Shown: in pieces, positions 8,813 through 19,400 of the stretch
Layout: each line of letters opens with the position of its first letter
How positions within the stretch are numbered: position 1 is the first letter of the stretch
Source: Victivallales bacterium
Lineage (GTDB): Bacteria > Verrucomicrobiota > Lentisphaeria > Victivallales > GWF2-38-69
Length of the DNA stretch: 64,000 nucleotides
Assembly (NCBI GenBank): GCA_021733985.1
Contig: JAIPJT010000005.1
Location: 1 to 64,000, forward strand
Direction of reading: 5' to 3'
Notes under the pieces: generated by a model
What the model was told of the DNA's origin: nothing
What the model saw: the letters and a program-made list of their open reading frames with translations, nothing else
Database searches by the model: none
Program-made: the position numbers and the translations under genes

Positions 8813-9521
8813 TGATATTTTCTCCGAGTTCTATAATACTATGATAATTTTTTACAGAAGCTTTAATATTATTTCCTTCAACTTCATATAAATATTCTTT
8901 ATATTCTGTTACTTCACGATTATTTTGCATTATCGCAGGCAAAATACATTGTTGGATCTTGACATTTTCTGTAAAAGTAATTTCATTGATAATATCTTTG
9001 TCGATAACAGAAGATAAATCAATCCATTCATTAACTTTGTTTACTACATCAAATTCTCCCAAATATTTAAAATTTGAGAGACAAGAACTAATCCCTAAAT
9101 TTGTTGTATATACAGTTTTGTGCTCCTTTAAATTATTTTTAACTTTATCGTACAAATTTTTATCTGTATGATCAAAGTAAACACGGTAATATGGGTTTTT
9201 TAAATATTCTACGATGGTGGGTTTGTGATCTGCATAATGTGAAAAATGTTTTCGGCTTGTTGTTTTTAAATAATTAGTAGGTAGTTTTACTTTTCTGATA
9301 GGATTTAATATTTTTAAAGCTATAAATGAATTATGTTTTGAAAACTTTTCGGGATTATCTTTTTTATCTATCCCCGCAATTGTACCAATGATTCCCGAAA
9401 TTACAGTTCGAGGAGGAATTGCGAAAGTTAAAGGTGACATATTAGTGAAATATTTTCTAAATTGGGCATAATCCGACCAAATATTAAAAGTCAAAACTTT
9501 TTTAACTTCAGAGTATTCCAT
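8802..9521 (-). CDS. cas5: Cascade subunit Cas5 (I-B type)
   Basis: A 239-aa Cas5 of the Hmari/I-B group, which caps the 5' handle of the crRNA in Cascade. The N-terminus FNIWSDYAQFRKYFTN followed by SPLTFAIPPRTVISGIIG is the family signature: a RAMP strand and loop with a proline-rich turn. It lies 2 bp after cas7 and overlaps cas3 by 11 bp, so translational coupling is likely. Confidence 0.93.
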   Translation of the reverse strand: MEYSEVKKVLTFNIWSDYAQFRKYFTNMSPLTFAIPPRTVISGIIGTIAGIDKKDNPEKFSKHNSFIALKILNPIRKVKLPTNYLKTTSRKHFSHYADHKPTIVEYLKNPYYRVYFDHTDKNLYDKVKNNLKEHKTVYTTNLGISSCLSNFKYLGEFDVVNKVNEWIDLSSVIDKDIINEITFTENVKIQQCILPAIMQNNREVTEYKEYLYEVEGNNIKASVKNYHSIIELGENIIGM

Positions 9522-9523
9522 AG

Positions 9524-10423
9524 TTAGACCTCTTGAAATTTAATTTCGCTCAAGCCTGAAATGGAAATTCTTTCACCTTTACGTATTTCTATTTTTTTTA
9601 TCTTATCTTCATACTTATTTAACTTTCCAGATAGGAGTTCTAAATTGATTATGCCGTCCTGAATATCCCGAACCTCTTCATCCAAAATCTCTTTCTCAAA
9701 AGCAACATATTTATCTAATTCACCGATAAAAAAGTTTTCATCTTTATAAGTAACTTCAATTAGCAGTTGTGGTGTATGTTCAAATTTCGATCTTGATATT
9801 AAATGCTTCGTGCCGTTCCACATGGCAGTTTTTAAACTTTCTACATCCTGATCTGTTAAGCCTGTATTTTGGGCAGCGTTTTCATTTATTATTCCATAAA
9901 ATGCAATTAATGAATATGGTAATATATACTCTTCCCTAAAAGTTTGCTGTTCAGATCCATTTTTGGAAGCGAATGCTCCAGTGCCTTTTATATACTTTAA
10001 TTCAACTTTGTTTAATGATTTACCCATTTTAAATTGTACAGGCCCAGTATAAGTAATTGAATCCTTTTCTAATGGCAGTACGCCACCAAAAAGTCTTATA
10101 TCAATACATTTAGTCAAAATATTTTCCAACATTTCCTCTTTTTTTGAGCCAAAATCCAAGGCTCTATGTTTTCCGTCTTTAATACCTTTCCCCTCATTAG
10201 TTTTTGTCGTTCTTACAAAAATATCTTTTTTGTTATCCGGATTATGTCCCATGTAGTCAAACAGATAATTTCTAATTGTTCTTTTCAGTCTTACATCTGT
10301 TACAATATTATAACCTGTCTCCTGATCTATTCTCGGCTTATTTTCATCAGCCGGATCACCATTGGGGTTTGCATTTTTAACATCATAAATAAACAACAGT
10401 TCTCTTCTATTTTTTATGCACAT
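9524..10423 (-). CDS. cas7: Cascade backbone subunit Cas7 (Csh2)
   Basis: A 299-aa Csh2-type Cas7, the RNA-binding protein that polymerises along the crRNA spacer. The start region shows ELLFIYDVKNANPNGDP followed by PRID and VTDVRLKRTIRNYLFDY, the conserved core of I-B Cas7. The gene is directly between cas8b (1-bp gap) and cas5 (2-bp gap), with GGAG upstream inside the end of cas8b. Confidence 0.95.
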   Translation of the reverse strand: MCIKNRRELLFIYDVKNANPNGDPADENKPRIDQETGYNIVTDVRLKRTIRNYLFDYMGHNPDNKKDIFVRTTKTNEGKGIKDGKHRALDFGSKKEEMLENILTKCIDIRLFGGVLPLEKDSITYTGPVQFKMGKSLNKVELKYIKGTGAFASKNGSEQQTFREEYILPYSLIAFYGIINENAAQNTGLTDQDVESLKTAMWNGTKHLISRSKFEHTPQLLIEVTYKDENFFIGELDKYVAFEKEILDEEVRDIQDGIINLELLSGKLNKYEDKIKKIEIRKGERISISGLSEIKFQEV

Positions 10424-10424
10424 T

Positions 10425-12242
10425 TTATTCTCCTTCCATTACTGTTTTTGCCGCTTCATTTTCTTCTTTTTCTTCCGGCTTGAAAAATTCTTTAACAAGA
10501 TTCATACCCATAACAAAGTAAAAACTAATTTCATCATTGGGAAGTTTATTAAGCTTTGATTCTAAAAAAAGTTCCGATATGGTTTCTTCCAAGTTATGAT
10601 AATAATTTCTTCCGTACTGTTCCAGTTTTTCGATTATCTCGGGTAATAATTTTTGAATAATCCTTGGGTTCATTTTTAAACCGTTCAGTTTGTTTCTAAA
10701 TGGTGTTGCATTTCTTTCTCTCCACTGCCAATTTAATAATTTCTGGCATAAAACACCTTCTAAAAAAACAACTTTTTTACTAGAACAATCGAAAAATTCT
10801 AAGTGTTTATTAAAAAAATCTTGATATTTTTTATCCACAATAACCTCCTTTTCATCATTTTTTGAGCTCAAATCAAGTATTCCTAATTTATGAAAAAATT
10901 TTAGAGTGAGAATTATTTTAAAAATATTTGTAGAATATAATTTATTATTGGCATCGCGACGCTGTACTGTTTCTGCAATTCTATTAAACAAAAAACCTTT
11001 ATCGATTTTTTTATTAAGGAATACAGAACGCGTTAAGTCCAAAAAAGCTTTAGAGAAATCACCGTATTTTTTGCTTTTTACCGGAACAAACTCTTTTAAA
11101 TGTTCAAACTTAAAAGTGAGGTCATATAATTCTTTAGCTTTTGTTATTTTATTTTTCCTCTTAAGATTCTTAAAGATTTTAAAATTTTCTGCATCGTATT
11201 TAGTGTTGAATATTTCTTTAAACTGTGATGGGTACACACCTTCAATCGTTAGAAGAATTTGAAATTTCTGTTGACTTCCTTCGTAAAAGAATAAAGTATA
11301 ATTAACTATATTTTTCGAATACTGCAAAATATCTAAAATTTCGTCTTCTGCTTCAGAAATTGTATTTCTTTCTTTATCAGACATCGTAAATTTTCCGATA
11401 GTTGAATCTTTGTCTAAAAAAACTTCCATTATTGAATGAATTTCTTCATTATCAGCTAGGAATTCTGGAACTAAAAAATATGAAAATCCACAAAATTTAA
11501 AGTTCATGTATTTTTCTAAAGCACTTTTTGCTTCTTCAAGTTGTTTTGCACATGCAGGACATACTGGGTAATTTTTCCAGGCATTTTCTTTATTAAAGCC
11601 ACTGGCTATTGGTGCAAATTCTGTTTTAGCTGTATAAAAATTAAAAGTACTGACATACCCCCAAACTTCGTCTACTTCTTTTAGGCAAACTGAACAAGTT
11701 TTATTCGATACTTTAATCTCTTTACCGGGTGTTAATTCATAATAAGATTTTAAAAGATTCTGCTCTAAATCTTTTCTTATATCTCCAAATAGCTCAAGTT
11801 CCCCAACATATTTGTTATCAATAGTGATTGTTAATATCCAAAGATCTTTTGAGTCTGTTAAATTTTTGTGGAGATTACTATTTATAATATCGTAAAATTC
11901 ATTTAGACTTTTTAATTTAGAATACTTATTAAGAATTTTATAAAACTTATTCATGCTCCTTTCTAAATCAGTTATATTTTTATTTGAAATAAAAAGTGTC
12001 GGAAATTCAGAAGTGCCATTTCCTGCAACCTGTTTTAAAAAAAACCTGGTTTCATTTTTTTCTCGTGTATATGTTTCTGTATGAGTGCCGGTAAATTGGA
12101 CTTTTATTGGTTTTTCTGAGATAGTGTTAAATTCTAATACAATTACTTTCTCTTCTCTTTTGTCAAGACACAATCCATATGGGCTTATATTTATCATATC
12201 ATCTGGAATGTATTTTCTTAATTTATAAAGTTTATTAATCAT
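10425..12242 (-). CDS. cas8b: Cascade large subunit Cas8b (Csh1)
   Basis: A 605-aa Csh1/TM1802-type large subunit, responsible for PAM recognition and Cas3 recruitment in I-B Cascade. It carries the family's zinc-binding pairs C183-x2-C186 (TCSVCLKEV) and C228-x2-C231 (VCPACAKQ). The C-terminal half is mostly helical and lysine-rich, ending in an acidic tail. The subtype call (Cas8b1) rests on the zinc site and its place ahead of Csh2-type cas7. Low GC, like cas3, cas5 and cas7. Confidence 0.9.
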   Translation of the reverse strand: MINKLYKLRKYIPDDMINISPYGLCLDKREEKVIVLEFNTISEKPIKVQFTGTHTETYTREKNETRFFLKQVAGNGTSEFPTLFISNKNITDLERSMNKFYKILNKYSKLKSLNEFYDIINSNLHKNLTDSKDLWILTITIDNKYVGELELFGDIRKDLEQNLLKSYYELTPGKEIKVSNKTCSVCLKEVDEVWGYVSTFNFYTAKTEFAPIASGFNKENAWKNYPVCPACAKQLEEAKSALEKYMNFKFCGFSYFLVPEFLADNEEIHSIMEVFLDKDSTIGKFTMSDKERNTISEAEDEILDILQYSKNIVNYTLFFYEGSQQKFQILLTIEGVYPSQFKEIFNTKYDAENFKIFKNLKRKNKITKAKELYDLTFKFEHLKEFVPVKSKKYGDFSKAFLDLTRSVFLNKKIDKGFLFNRIAETVQRRDANNKLYSTNIFKIILTLKFFHKLGILDLSSKNDEKEVIVDKKYQDFFNKHLEFFDCSSKKVVFLEGVLCQKLLNWQWRERNATPFRNKLNGLKMNPRIIQKLLPEIIEKLEQYGRNYYHNLEETISELFLESKLNKLPNDEISFYFVMGMNLVKEFFKPEEKEENEAAKTVMEGE

Positions 12243-12321
12243 TCATCCTCACCGTCCTTTCGTTATATACTCAGTTTATCTTTCATTAATCTGTGTTTAT
12301 TATTATTATTGCTCTGTGGGG

Positions 12322-14136
12322 TTATTTGCGGATACCGTATGGGGCCAGGGCTGACCACAGGTTGCGTTTTCTGTTGTGTTTTGTTTTCCAGTTGTTATAG
12401 AATCTTCTATATGTATTTTGATTTAGCTCTTTTGCTATAGCAAGCCACTTGGCATGTCTTGAATATTCGGCGTTATGAGCTTCTGCGGGTGAGGGGATAA
12501 ATTTGTGAACATTCTTTTTCCATGTATCAATGATTTCATTTTTTAAAGATTCAGCTCCTGCTTTTTTCAGATAAAGCAACCTCTCTTTTTTAAGTTTGGT
12601 TTTATCGTTCGTTTCATTTTCATTATCATAATCATAATGAGAATAATCAGCGCCGGAAATATAATTTTTAAGGCGCGGATAGGATTTTAAAATTCCTGTC
12701 TCAGGTAGTACATCCTTAGAAAAATTTAATAATAACTGATAGTGTTTCCCATGATCGTAGGAGCTGGAGACTTTGAGTGGAACTTCAAGCCATTGTTTTG
12801 TTTTTGAAATGAAGGTGTTTTTATCTTCATCCAGCACAAAATCAATCAGGAAATCAAGCCAGGATTCCTGATCTTTGTCGGAGTAATACTGTTTGAGTGT
12901 TTTCCTTGTGGTGAACAACTTCCACTCATTCAGATAACTATTATAATACGGCAAGTTCTTATTTGATAGAAAAAGTGTCTTAAGTTTTTTCCAGTCATAT
13001 GGATTCTGATAAAATGCGTATTGAATCTCAACAGTGCCGGCTTTAATGGTATCGTCTAACTTTTCACAAAGTTCTATCCAGTCTTTGAAAGTTTTATCGA
13101 TTCTTGAATCTTTTTTATCACAATGTGAAGCAAAAATTGAAGTTTTAGTATTTTTTGAAAAATTTCCATATGTATTCTGTCTGAAAAATTCACCGGCTGT
13201 TTCTCTGCAATATTTTTCTGCGTTTTCATAGTCTTTGTCTTTTAAATATTCTTCATAAACCGGAATACCGTATTCCCATTTCTGGGAAATCATTTTTTGA
13301 GAGGTTTTCAGGAAAGATTTCTTATCTGCGATAGCTTCAGTTTTATGATAAATATCATGCCAAATTGAATCAACGTTATTAATAAGTTTTTCCCATTCCG
13401 GATTTTTCTTTAACTCGGAAATTGATTTATATAATTCTTTTAAAATTGATTCAGGCTCATTCTCTAAAAAAGTCTGGGTAAAGTTTGAGGTCAGTGGTTT
13501 TTTATCAAACATCTCTTTTGATTCAAGGAGGAAACTGTTTATTGTATCACGATTCAGCCAGTTCCATTTTAAAAAACACTCAGCCCCGCTTGTTTCTATC
13601 TCAAATTCTGAATATTCAGCTCCCATCCATTCAGGGTACACATCTATACCGCTTTGGATTTCATTAATAATATCCAGGAGAAAATCTTTACCTTCAAGCT
13701 TCAGTTCATACGCTTTATCCAACATCGGGAGCATTTGTCGGAAGATTTTTTCAAGGTCATTAGAAAATTGATAAGCATCAAATTCGGGGCATTCCCAGTG
13801 ATGTTCCTGCGAAACATATTCACCATCTTCATCTCCCAATTCCCCTATGTGGCATTCAATATCTTCTATTAGAGAAGAAAAGATTTCAGAAAATTTTTCA
13901 TCAGTGATCATCTTTTTCTGTGTACTTTCGGGGGATTCTTTGGTATTTTCCTTTTGGAAAAAATTGGAATAACAAATTTTTATGTCAGAGTCTATTCTGC
14001 TGAAAATTTTATTTATTGTATCTGAGTCTGCATAAGCAAAAAAAGCTTCGATTAACTCTTCAAGTTGAGACGCTGTAATGCTTTGGATAAATTCTCCCGC
14101 TTTATTCATTTTTTTCCTTTCTTTTGCGTAATCCAT
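12322..14136 (-). CDS. Uncharacterised 604-aa protein encoded between cas6 and cas8b
   Basis: I do not recognise this protein. It is hydrophilic and apparently all-helical, with many Trp and Tyr residues, no signal peptide, no membrane segment and no clear catalytic motif. An acidic stretch near residues 100-125 contains EHHWECPEFDAYQF. The middle (about 300-520) looks like an alpha-solenoid or degenerate TPR region (YENAEKYCRETAGEFFRQ, SWLDFLIDFVLDEDKNTF). The basic C-terminus (NTYRRFYNNWKTKHNRKRNLW) loosely recalls the tail of SWIM zinc-finger proteins, but no SWIM CxC-CxH motif is present. It is co-directional in the cas operon, 79 bp from cas8b and about 30 bp from cas6, so co-transcription is expected. 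Its base composition matches the adaptation genes rather than cas8b. Confidence 0.8.
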   Translation of the reverse strand: MDYAKERKKMNKAGEFIQSITASQLEELIEAFFAYADSDTINKIFSRIDSDIKICYSNFFQKENTKESPESTQKKMITDEKFSEIFSSLIEDIECHIGELGDEDGEYVSQEHHWECPEFDAYQFSNDLEKIFRQMLPMLDKAYELKLEGKDFLLDIINEIQSGIDVYPEWMGAEYSEFEIETSGAECFLKWNWLNRDTINSFLLESKEMFDKKPLTSNFTQTFLENEPESILKELYKSISELKKNPEWEKLINNVDSIWHDIYHKTEAIADKKSFLKTSQKMISQKWEYGIPVYEEYLKDKDYENAEKYCRETAGEFFRQNTYGNFSKNTKTSIFASHCDKKDSRIDKTFKDWIELCEKLDDTIKAGTVEIQYAFYQNPYDWKKLKTLFLSNKNLPYYNSYLNEWKLFTTRKTLKQYYSDKDQESWLDFLIDFVLDEDKNTFISKTKQWLEVPLKVSSSYDHGKHYQLLLNFSKDVLPETGILKSYPRLKNYISGADYSHYDYDNENETNDKTKLKKERLLYLKKAGAESLKNEIIDTWKKNVHKFIPSPAEAHNAEYSRHAKWLAIAKELNQNTYRRFYNNWKTKHNRKRNLWSALAPYGIRK

Positions 14137-14168
14137 AAGTAATAATTTTATCTTTATTCAGCTGTGGA

Positions 14169-14831
14169 CTATAGTAGTTTTTTTACAGTTCCGAAGCCTC
14201 TGGAAGTTGATTTTCCGAGACCTAAGTAATCCGGGATGATATAATTTGTTTTAAAAGTTCCGAGGAAGCCTGACATTGTATTGCCTTTAAGTTTTACGTA
14301 GGTTTTTCTGAATTTAAGTTTTGTTTTAATTCTCTGTGTCTTTTCAAGCCATATACCAATGCCGCCGGACATAGACTGGATATTCCTGGTAAGAATAGAT
14401 TCGAGAAGGATTTGTTTTTCTTCAAAAGATTCAGTTGTTCTGTATTTTGCATAATTGTCCTGGTTAAGGGCGAGCCACGGGGAAGTAAATTGATAAACAA
14501 AAGTTTCTCTGCTGTAGCCGGCAGTGAAGTTTTCTATTTTTAGGTCTTTTTCGTAAACGGGGATTGTTGTGCCGGCAATATCTATTTCATCGAGTTTTAG
14601 GAAAATTTCGGAAAAAATGTCGATTGCTTTATCTGTTATGGCAATGATAACCGGTGATTTGTCAATAATTTTGAATTGTATCAGAGGGTAACGGGCTATG
14701 ACTTTCCCGTTTTTTTTGTGGTTATGAAGAATATCGTACTGACTGAATTTTCCAGAAACAAATCCTCTCAATTTAGGGATATCTTTAACAGCGAGGTTAA
14801 GGCTTGAAAATTTGAGTATCCCAAGTTTCAT
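14169..14831 (-). CDS. cas6: CRISPR RNA endonuclease Cas6 (Cas6b type)
   Basis: A 220-aa Cas6b-type pre-crRNA nuclease. Recognisable segments are LRGFVSGKF, LHNHKKNG (H36 and H38 are catalytic candidates), RYPLIQFKII, SPWLALNQDNY, and the C-terminal glycine-rich loop IPDYLGLGKSTSRGFG. It should cut the repeat to leave the ATTGAAAC handle. The start is well supported by GGGAGG 6-7 bases upstream. It is the first gene of the cas operon. Confidence 0.93.
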   Translation of the reverse strand: MKLGILKFSSLNLAVKDIPKLRGFVSGKFSQYDILHNHKKNGKVIARYPLIQFKIIDKSPVIIAITDKAIDIFSEIFLKLDEIDIAGTTIPVYEKDLKIENFTAGYSRETFVYQFTSPWLALNQDNYAKYRTTESFEEKQILLESILTRNIQSMSGGIGIWLEKTQRIKTKLKFRKTYVKLKGNTMSGFLGTFKTNYIIPDYLGLGKSTSRGFGTVKKLL

Positions 14832-14913
14832 TGTTACCTCCCGTTAAAAGCAAAGCTGGTGTGGATTTTTATCTTGTGTCAATAAAAAACAGCAGAATAT
14901 TTTCAATTAATTT

Positions 14914-14942
14914 ACTACATAAAAAAAGTTTATTCAAGTCAA
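14914..14942 (-). promoter_or_regulatory. Candidate cas operon promoter
   Basis: On the minus strand TTGACT (14942-14937), 17 bases, then TGTAGT (14919-14914), about 80 bp before the cas6 start. It is the best sigma70-like match in the 216-bp gap between gdhA and cas6. A second minus-strand TTGACA at 14882-14877 lacks a convincing -10. Confidence 0.35.
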
Positions 14943-14970
14943 TTACAGAACTTTACCGTTACCGCCATAT

Positions 14971-15007
14971 CAATGCGTTGAATTAAAACAGAAATTCAAT
15001 GACATTG
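14971..15007. repeat. Short inverted repeat related to the ends of the 50.8-kb element
   Basis: CAATGCGTTGAATT (14971-14984) and AATTCAATGACATTG (14993-15007) are near-perfect inverted copies (one mismatch, one extra base) around an 8-base loop. The same sequences bound the 179-bp element at 50815-50993. Both are preceded by ATAT. It looks like a solo or collapsed member of one palindromic family. Confidence 0.55.
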
Positions 15008-15047
15008 TCGGAACAATAATAATCCATTTTTTTTGTGGTATAATGTG

Positions 15048-16397
15048 TTATACAACGCCTTGATCGAGCATGGCATCGACAACTTTAACGAAGCCCGCGA
15101 TATTTGCTCCGTTCATGTAGTTGCCGGGGGTGCCGTATTCTTCAGATGCTTCGAGGCAGGTTCTGTGTATGCTCTTCATAATCTGCTGAAGCCTGTTGTC
15201 GACTTCTTCTTTCGGCCAGCTGATTCTCATACTGTTCTGTGCCATTTCAAGGCCGGATACCGCAACACCTCCTGCGTTGGCGGCTTTACCCGGTGCATAG
15301 AGCAGTTTATTATCTATGAAAATATCGGCTCCTTCCGGGGTGGTCGGCATATTAGCACCTTCGCATACAACGCGAATGCCGTTGTTGACCATATTCTGTG
15401 CATCACTGCTGTTAATTTCATTCTGCGTAGCACTCGGGAAAGCGCAGTCACCTTTATGGTTCCAGAGGGGATTGTAATCGAGTGACGGATCAAAAGGTGT
15501 ATATACAGCTTCCGGATATTTTTCGGCGAATTCTTTTATTCTGCCTCTTTTTATATTTTTAAGTTTCATGACAAAGGCAAGTTTTTCTTTGGTTATGCCG
15601 GATTCATCATAAATATAACCGGAAGAGTCTGAGAGTGTTACAACTTTACCGCCGAGGTCGAGGATTTTTTCGGTTGTGTACTGGGCGACATTGCCGGAGC
15701 CTGATACGAGACATATTTTATCCGTATAGTCGTCATTTTTCGTAGCGAGCATTTCAGCCCCAATATATACAGAGCCGTAGCCTGTTGCCTCCGGCCTTAT
15801 CAGGCTGCCGCCCCAGTTCAGACTTTTACCGGTAAGTACTCCGGTGAATTCTTTAGCAAGTTTTTTATACATGCCGAACAGAAAACCGATTTCTCTTGCA
15901 CCGACACCTATATCACCTGCCGGTACATCTGTATTAGGGCCGATATGGCTGAAAAGTTCACTCATGAATGCCTGGCAGAATCTCATGACCTCTCCGTCTG
16001 ATTTCCCTTTGGGATCGAAATCGGAGCCGCCTTTACCGCCGCCCATTGGAAGGGTTGTCAAAGCATTTTTAAATATCTGTTCAAAGGCGAGAAATTTCAA
16101 TATAGACAGATTGACCGACGGATGGAAACGAAGGCCGCCTTTATATGGGCCGATTGCGCTGTTCATCTCAACGCGGAAACCTCTGTTAACCTGAATGTTT
16201 CCTCTATCATCCACCCACGGCACACGAAACATAATAATTCTTTCCGGCTCAACTATTCTTTCAAGTACATTCTGATGGCGATACTGGGGATTTTTATCCA
16301 GTACAGGCTTGATTGATTCAACAACTTCTGCTACAGCCTGGAGAAATTCTTTTTCGCCCGGATCCCTTGTTATTACCTGTTCCATGATGTCAGTCAT
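15048..16397 (-). CDS. gdhA: Glutamate dehydrogenase (hexameric, probably NADP-specific)
   Basis: A 449-aa enzyme, the same length class as E. coli GdhA (447 aa). It interconverts 2-oxoglutarate plus ammonia and glutamate. Family motifs: GPYKGGLRFHPSVN (substrate lysine region), PMGGGKGGSDFDPKG (catalytic lysine region), PAGDIGVGAREI, and the nucleotide-binding glycine segment CLVSGSGNVAQYT. AGGAGA lies 7-8 bases upstream of the ATG. The cofactor is inferred from resemblance to GdhA and was not derived from the sequence. Probably a single gene; the PEP-synthase-like gene ends 71 bp upstream. Confidence 0.96.
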   Translation of the reverse strand: MTDIMEQVITRDPGEKEFLQAVAEVVESIKPVLDKNPQYRHQNVLERIVEPERIIMFRVPWVDDRGNIQVNRGFRVEMNSAIGPYKGGLRFHPSVNLSILKFLAFEQIFKNALTTLPMGGGKGGSDFDPKGKSDGEVMRFCQAFMSELFSHIGPNTDVPAGDIGVGAREIGFLFGMYKKLAKEFTGVLTGKSLNWGGSLIRPEATGYGSVYIGAEMLATKNDDYTDKICLVSGSGNVAQYTTEKILDLGGKVVTLSDSSGYIYDESGITKEKLAFVMKLKNIKRGRIKEFAEKYPEAVYTPFDPSLDYNPLWNHKGDCAFPSATQNEINSSDAQNMVNNGIRVVCEGANMPTTPEGADIFIDNKLLYAPGKAANAGGVAVSGLEMAQNSMRISWPKEEVDNRLQQIMKSIHRTCLEASEEYGTPGNYMNGANIAGFVKVVDAMLDQGVV

Positions 16398-16467
16398 TTG
16401 GTTTCTCCTTTAAATTTCTATTAGAGTAAGTTAATAAAATCAGTTTAATATTTTTATGTTAAATTGT

Positions 16468-19400
16468 TTATTGCTGGATAATTACCGCATTACCGGTTTT
16501 CCCGTTCGCTTTAATTTTAACAGGTGCTTTTAATCGTATATGTCTAAGAAAAGCTGTTTTTTCTTCCGGAGTGATACTTTTCAGCCAGTTGCTGTCTAAA
16601 AAACTGTCGCAACCTGTCTGTATCGTCAGGTAAGGGATTCCCATAGAGCATAAGTTGTGAAAAAAATGTGAACCCTGGGAAGGTGAGGCGTTCAGTGATT
16701 CGACAGTAGTTTCAACAATAGCATTGATGCCCGATATATCGTTCCAGGCAACGGGTATGCCGAGCCATCGGTCGGCTGAGCCCCATCTCCCCGGGCCTAT
16801 TAACAGATACTTTTTATTATCTTTTATAAGTTTTTTATTCATCTTTGATATTTCATTTGCAATGGCCACTGTTTTTGCGGGATTGAATTTGTCTTCATCG
16901 ACATAAACAATATCTTCTATATCACTGACAGTGCCATTTCCCATCGACATACAGGAAAAGCAGACAGCTTTGTTAATTTCATCTTTTGAGATGACAGTAT
17001 CACTGTTAAATACTTGGATGGTCATCGGGCGTATTTGCAGAATTATAAATTCAGGTTTTCTATCATTTGAGTTATTGTCTTCAGAACAGAAGTTAACGGC
17101 AAATTCTATTTCGACCGGCGCCCCCATTCCCCGTCTCCCGATCCGGAGTATTTCAGACAGTATTTCGGGCAAAGGAATTTCATTATATTTAAGGATGTTT
17201 GAGAAAGTAAGCACATTGTGCGTCCTTGGAGAAAAGAAATCTGTCAGTTTATGGTCCTGCGGATTATAAGAACTGAATAAATTCCGCAGTTCTGTGTGCC
17301 TGTTTATTTCATTCAGATGTTCATCTATTTCGAGTTTTGAAAGAAGGAATTCTGATACATCGGCAGTTTTATTCTTTTTAGGGTTGTCGATATTCAGGGC
17401 AAAGAAAGTCTGTTGGGAGTTTTTTAAGATATCTTCGATCTTCGAAAAATGGGGCAGCAGTTTAGGATATTTGGGCGAAAAACGCAATGCCTGTCCGCCT
17501 TCAACAACAGTCTTTCCGAAACCCAGTGCAATATGAGCTATGCCTTCTTCAGGCTTCATATAAGAAATAGAGTAATAATTATATGACTGAGCTACGCCGG
17601 AAATAGCCGGGAAAAAATAATTATTGTATTGGTTGCCTATCGCTTCCTCAACAATAACCGCCATTTTTTCTTCGTTCATTTTATAGCTGGTAGTTTTTGA
17701 TAACTGTTTTGATGCGCGGGAATAGGTGGAGGCATATACTTCTTTAACTGTCCTTATCAGATTGTTTAATCTTGTATTAAAATCCGCATTATTATTAGGT
17801 ATCATATATGTTCTATATAAACCGGCGGAAGGCTGGTACAGGGAGTCCTCGAGGAGGCTCGACGAGCGAACAGCCAGCGGGTAGTTGATCTGCCCCAGAT
17901 AATATTCCAGTGAGTCCTTCAGCTCTTCAGGCAGTGCGGCTTCTGTAAATTTTTTAAGTAAAGTATCATCGTCGATATCACTGTTTATGGTCGTTTCCAG
18001 GCTATTGAGTTCTATAAACTGATCGAAATATTCAGTTGAAATTACAAGAGTTTTAGGAATCCTTATATCAATATCAGAGAATTTATTTCTAAAATCGGGA
18101 CTGTTGTGAAGAAGTGAAGATACGAAAGCAAGGCCGCGGGCTTTTCCGCCTAAAGAACCTGTCCCGATTTTTAAAAAATTTGTTTCCGGATCAAAATTAT
18201 TAGAATTATAATCTGCTATTACACCTCTTTGATGCCCTTTGCGCCTGAGATTGATACAGAATGCGAGAAATGTTTTTAACTCATTTATAGAGTCGAACTC
18301 CGATAAGTTGACTGCCCTTATCAGTGTGGCGAGAAATAACTCAGACCTGGCTGTCAGCCATGCGGAAATATGGTTTCTGCTCGAGTGATACTTTATAGAT
18401 TCATCCGGAATTGTAGGTATGATTTTTTCCATTTCTCTTATGTTTGAAGCACGTGCAATCTGTCTTCCGTCAGGGTATTTAAAGACAAAACTTCCAAAAG
18501 CGAGGTTAACGACAAGAAAATCGTGAATGCCTGAGTGCAGGTTAGGGGAAGTTTTATTTAAAAAAAGTGCTGAACGGTTTGCGGCTTTTTTCTTGTTGTC
18601 GTTTTCGGAACTTAAAAGAAGTATTGGGGTATCTGAAGAAACTTTAGTTATATATTCGTGGAGTATGAAACCTGCATCATCACATATTTCACCGTTTTTT
18701 TTAAAACGGATATCGGAAATAACCCCTAAAAGGAACTGTCTGTATTTATTAAAAAGCTCTATTGCCTCTTCGTAATTTTCAGCAAGAAGAATCTTGGGCC
18801 TGGCGCGCATTCTTAACAGACGATCTTCCTCGTTTAGAGAATCCTCCATAACAGCCTGTGTCTGGAGTACCACCTCCTTATAGAGAAGCGGCAGAATGGA
18901 GGAAAGATACTTTGGAGAGTCCTCTACTAATATCAATACTCTTACTTTAGCGTGAGCGGTATCATGAGAGACATTCATCGAGTCTTCGACACTTTTTACT
19001 ATAGCCAGTAGAAGGTCAGCGTTACCGCTCCAAACAAACTTTTTATCAAATTCATCCTCTATATCGTTAGAAGTTGTCGAAATAAAATCGAAATTTCTTT
19101 TCTGTGAAAGAAGATACACAGGAAGCTTGGGATGCTTGGTTTTTATCTCAGAACAGAATCGCCGGGGATTAACCTCTTCAAACCTCGGCATTGTTATTAC
19201 AAGGTCGAATTTCTTCTTATCTAAATAATTTAATGCTTCGCCGGGAGTTGAAGCCCAGGTGAACCGGGGAGGGTGCGTCAAATTCATACCTCTGTATTCC
19301 TGTATGATTTTTTCGGCAAAACGCCCGTCCTCTTCAAGGATAAAGGCATCGTAAGGAGAAGAAACAAGAAGAATATCCCTGACTTTATTTATCATTAATT

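Noticed and set aside
12286..12300. Possible regulatory repeat between cas8b and the 604-aa gene
   Set aside because: The TTAATCTGTGTTTAT match to the intergenic motif is weak and single-copy; listed only within the motif family.
15031..15053. GTATAA-TGTG-TTATAC palindrome at the gdhA stop as a terminator
   Set aside because: Six A/T-rich base pairs with no T-run on either strand.
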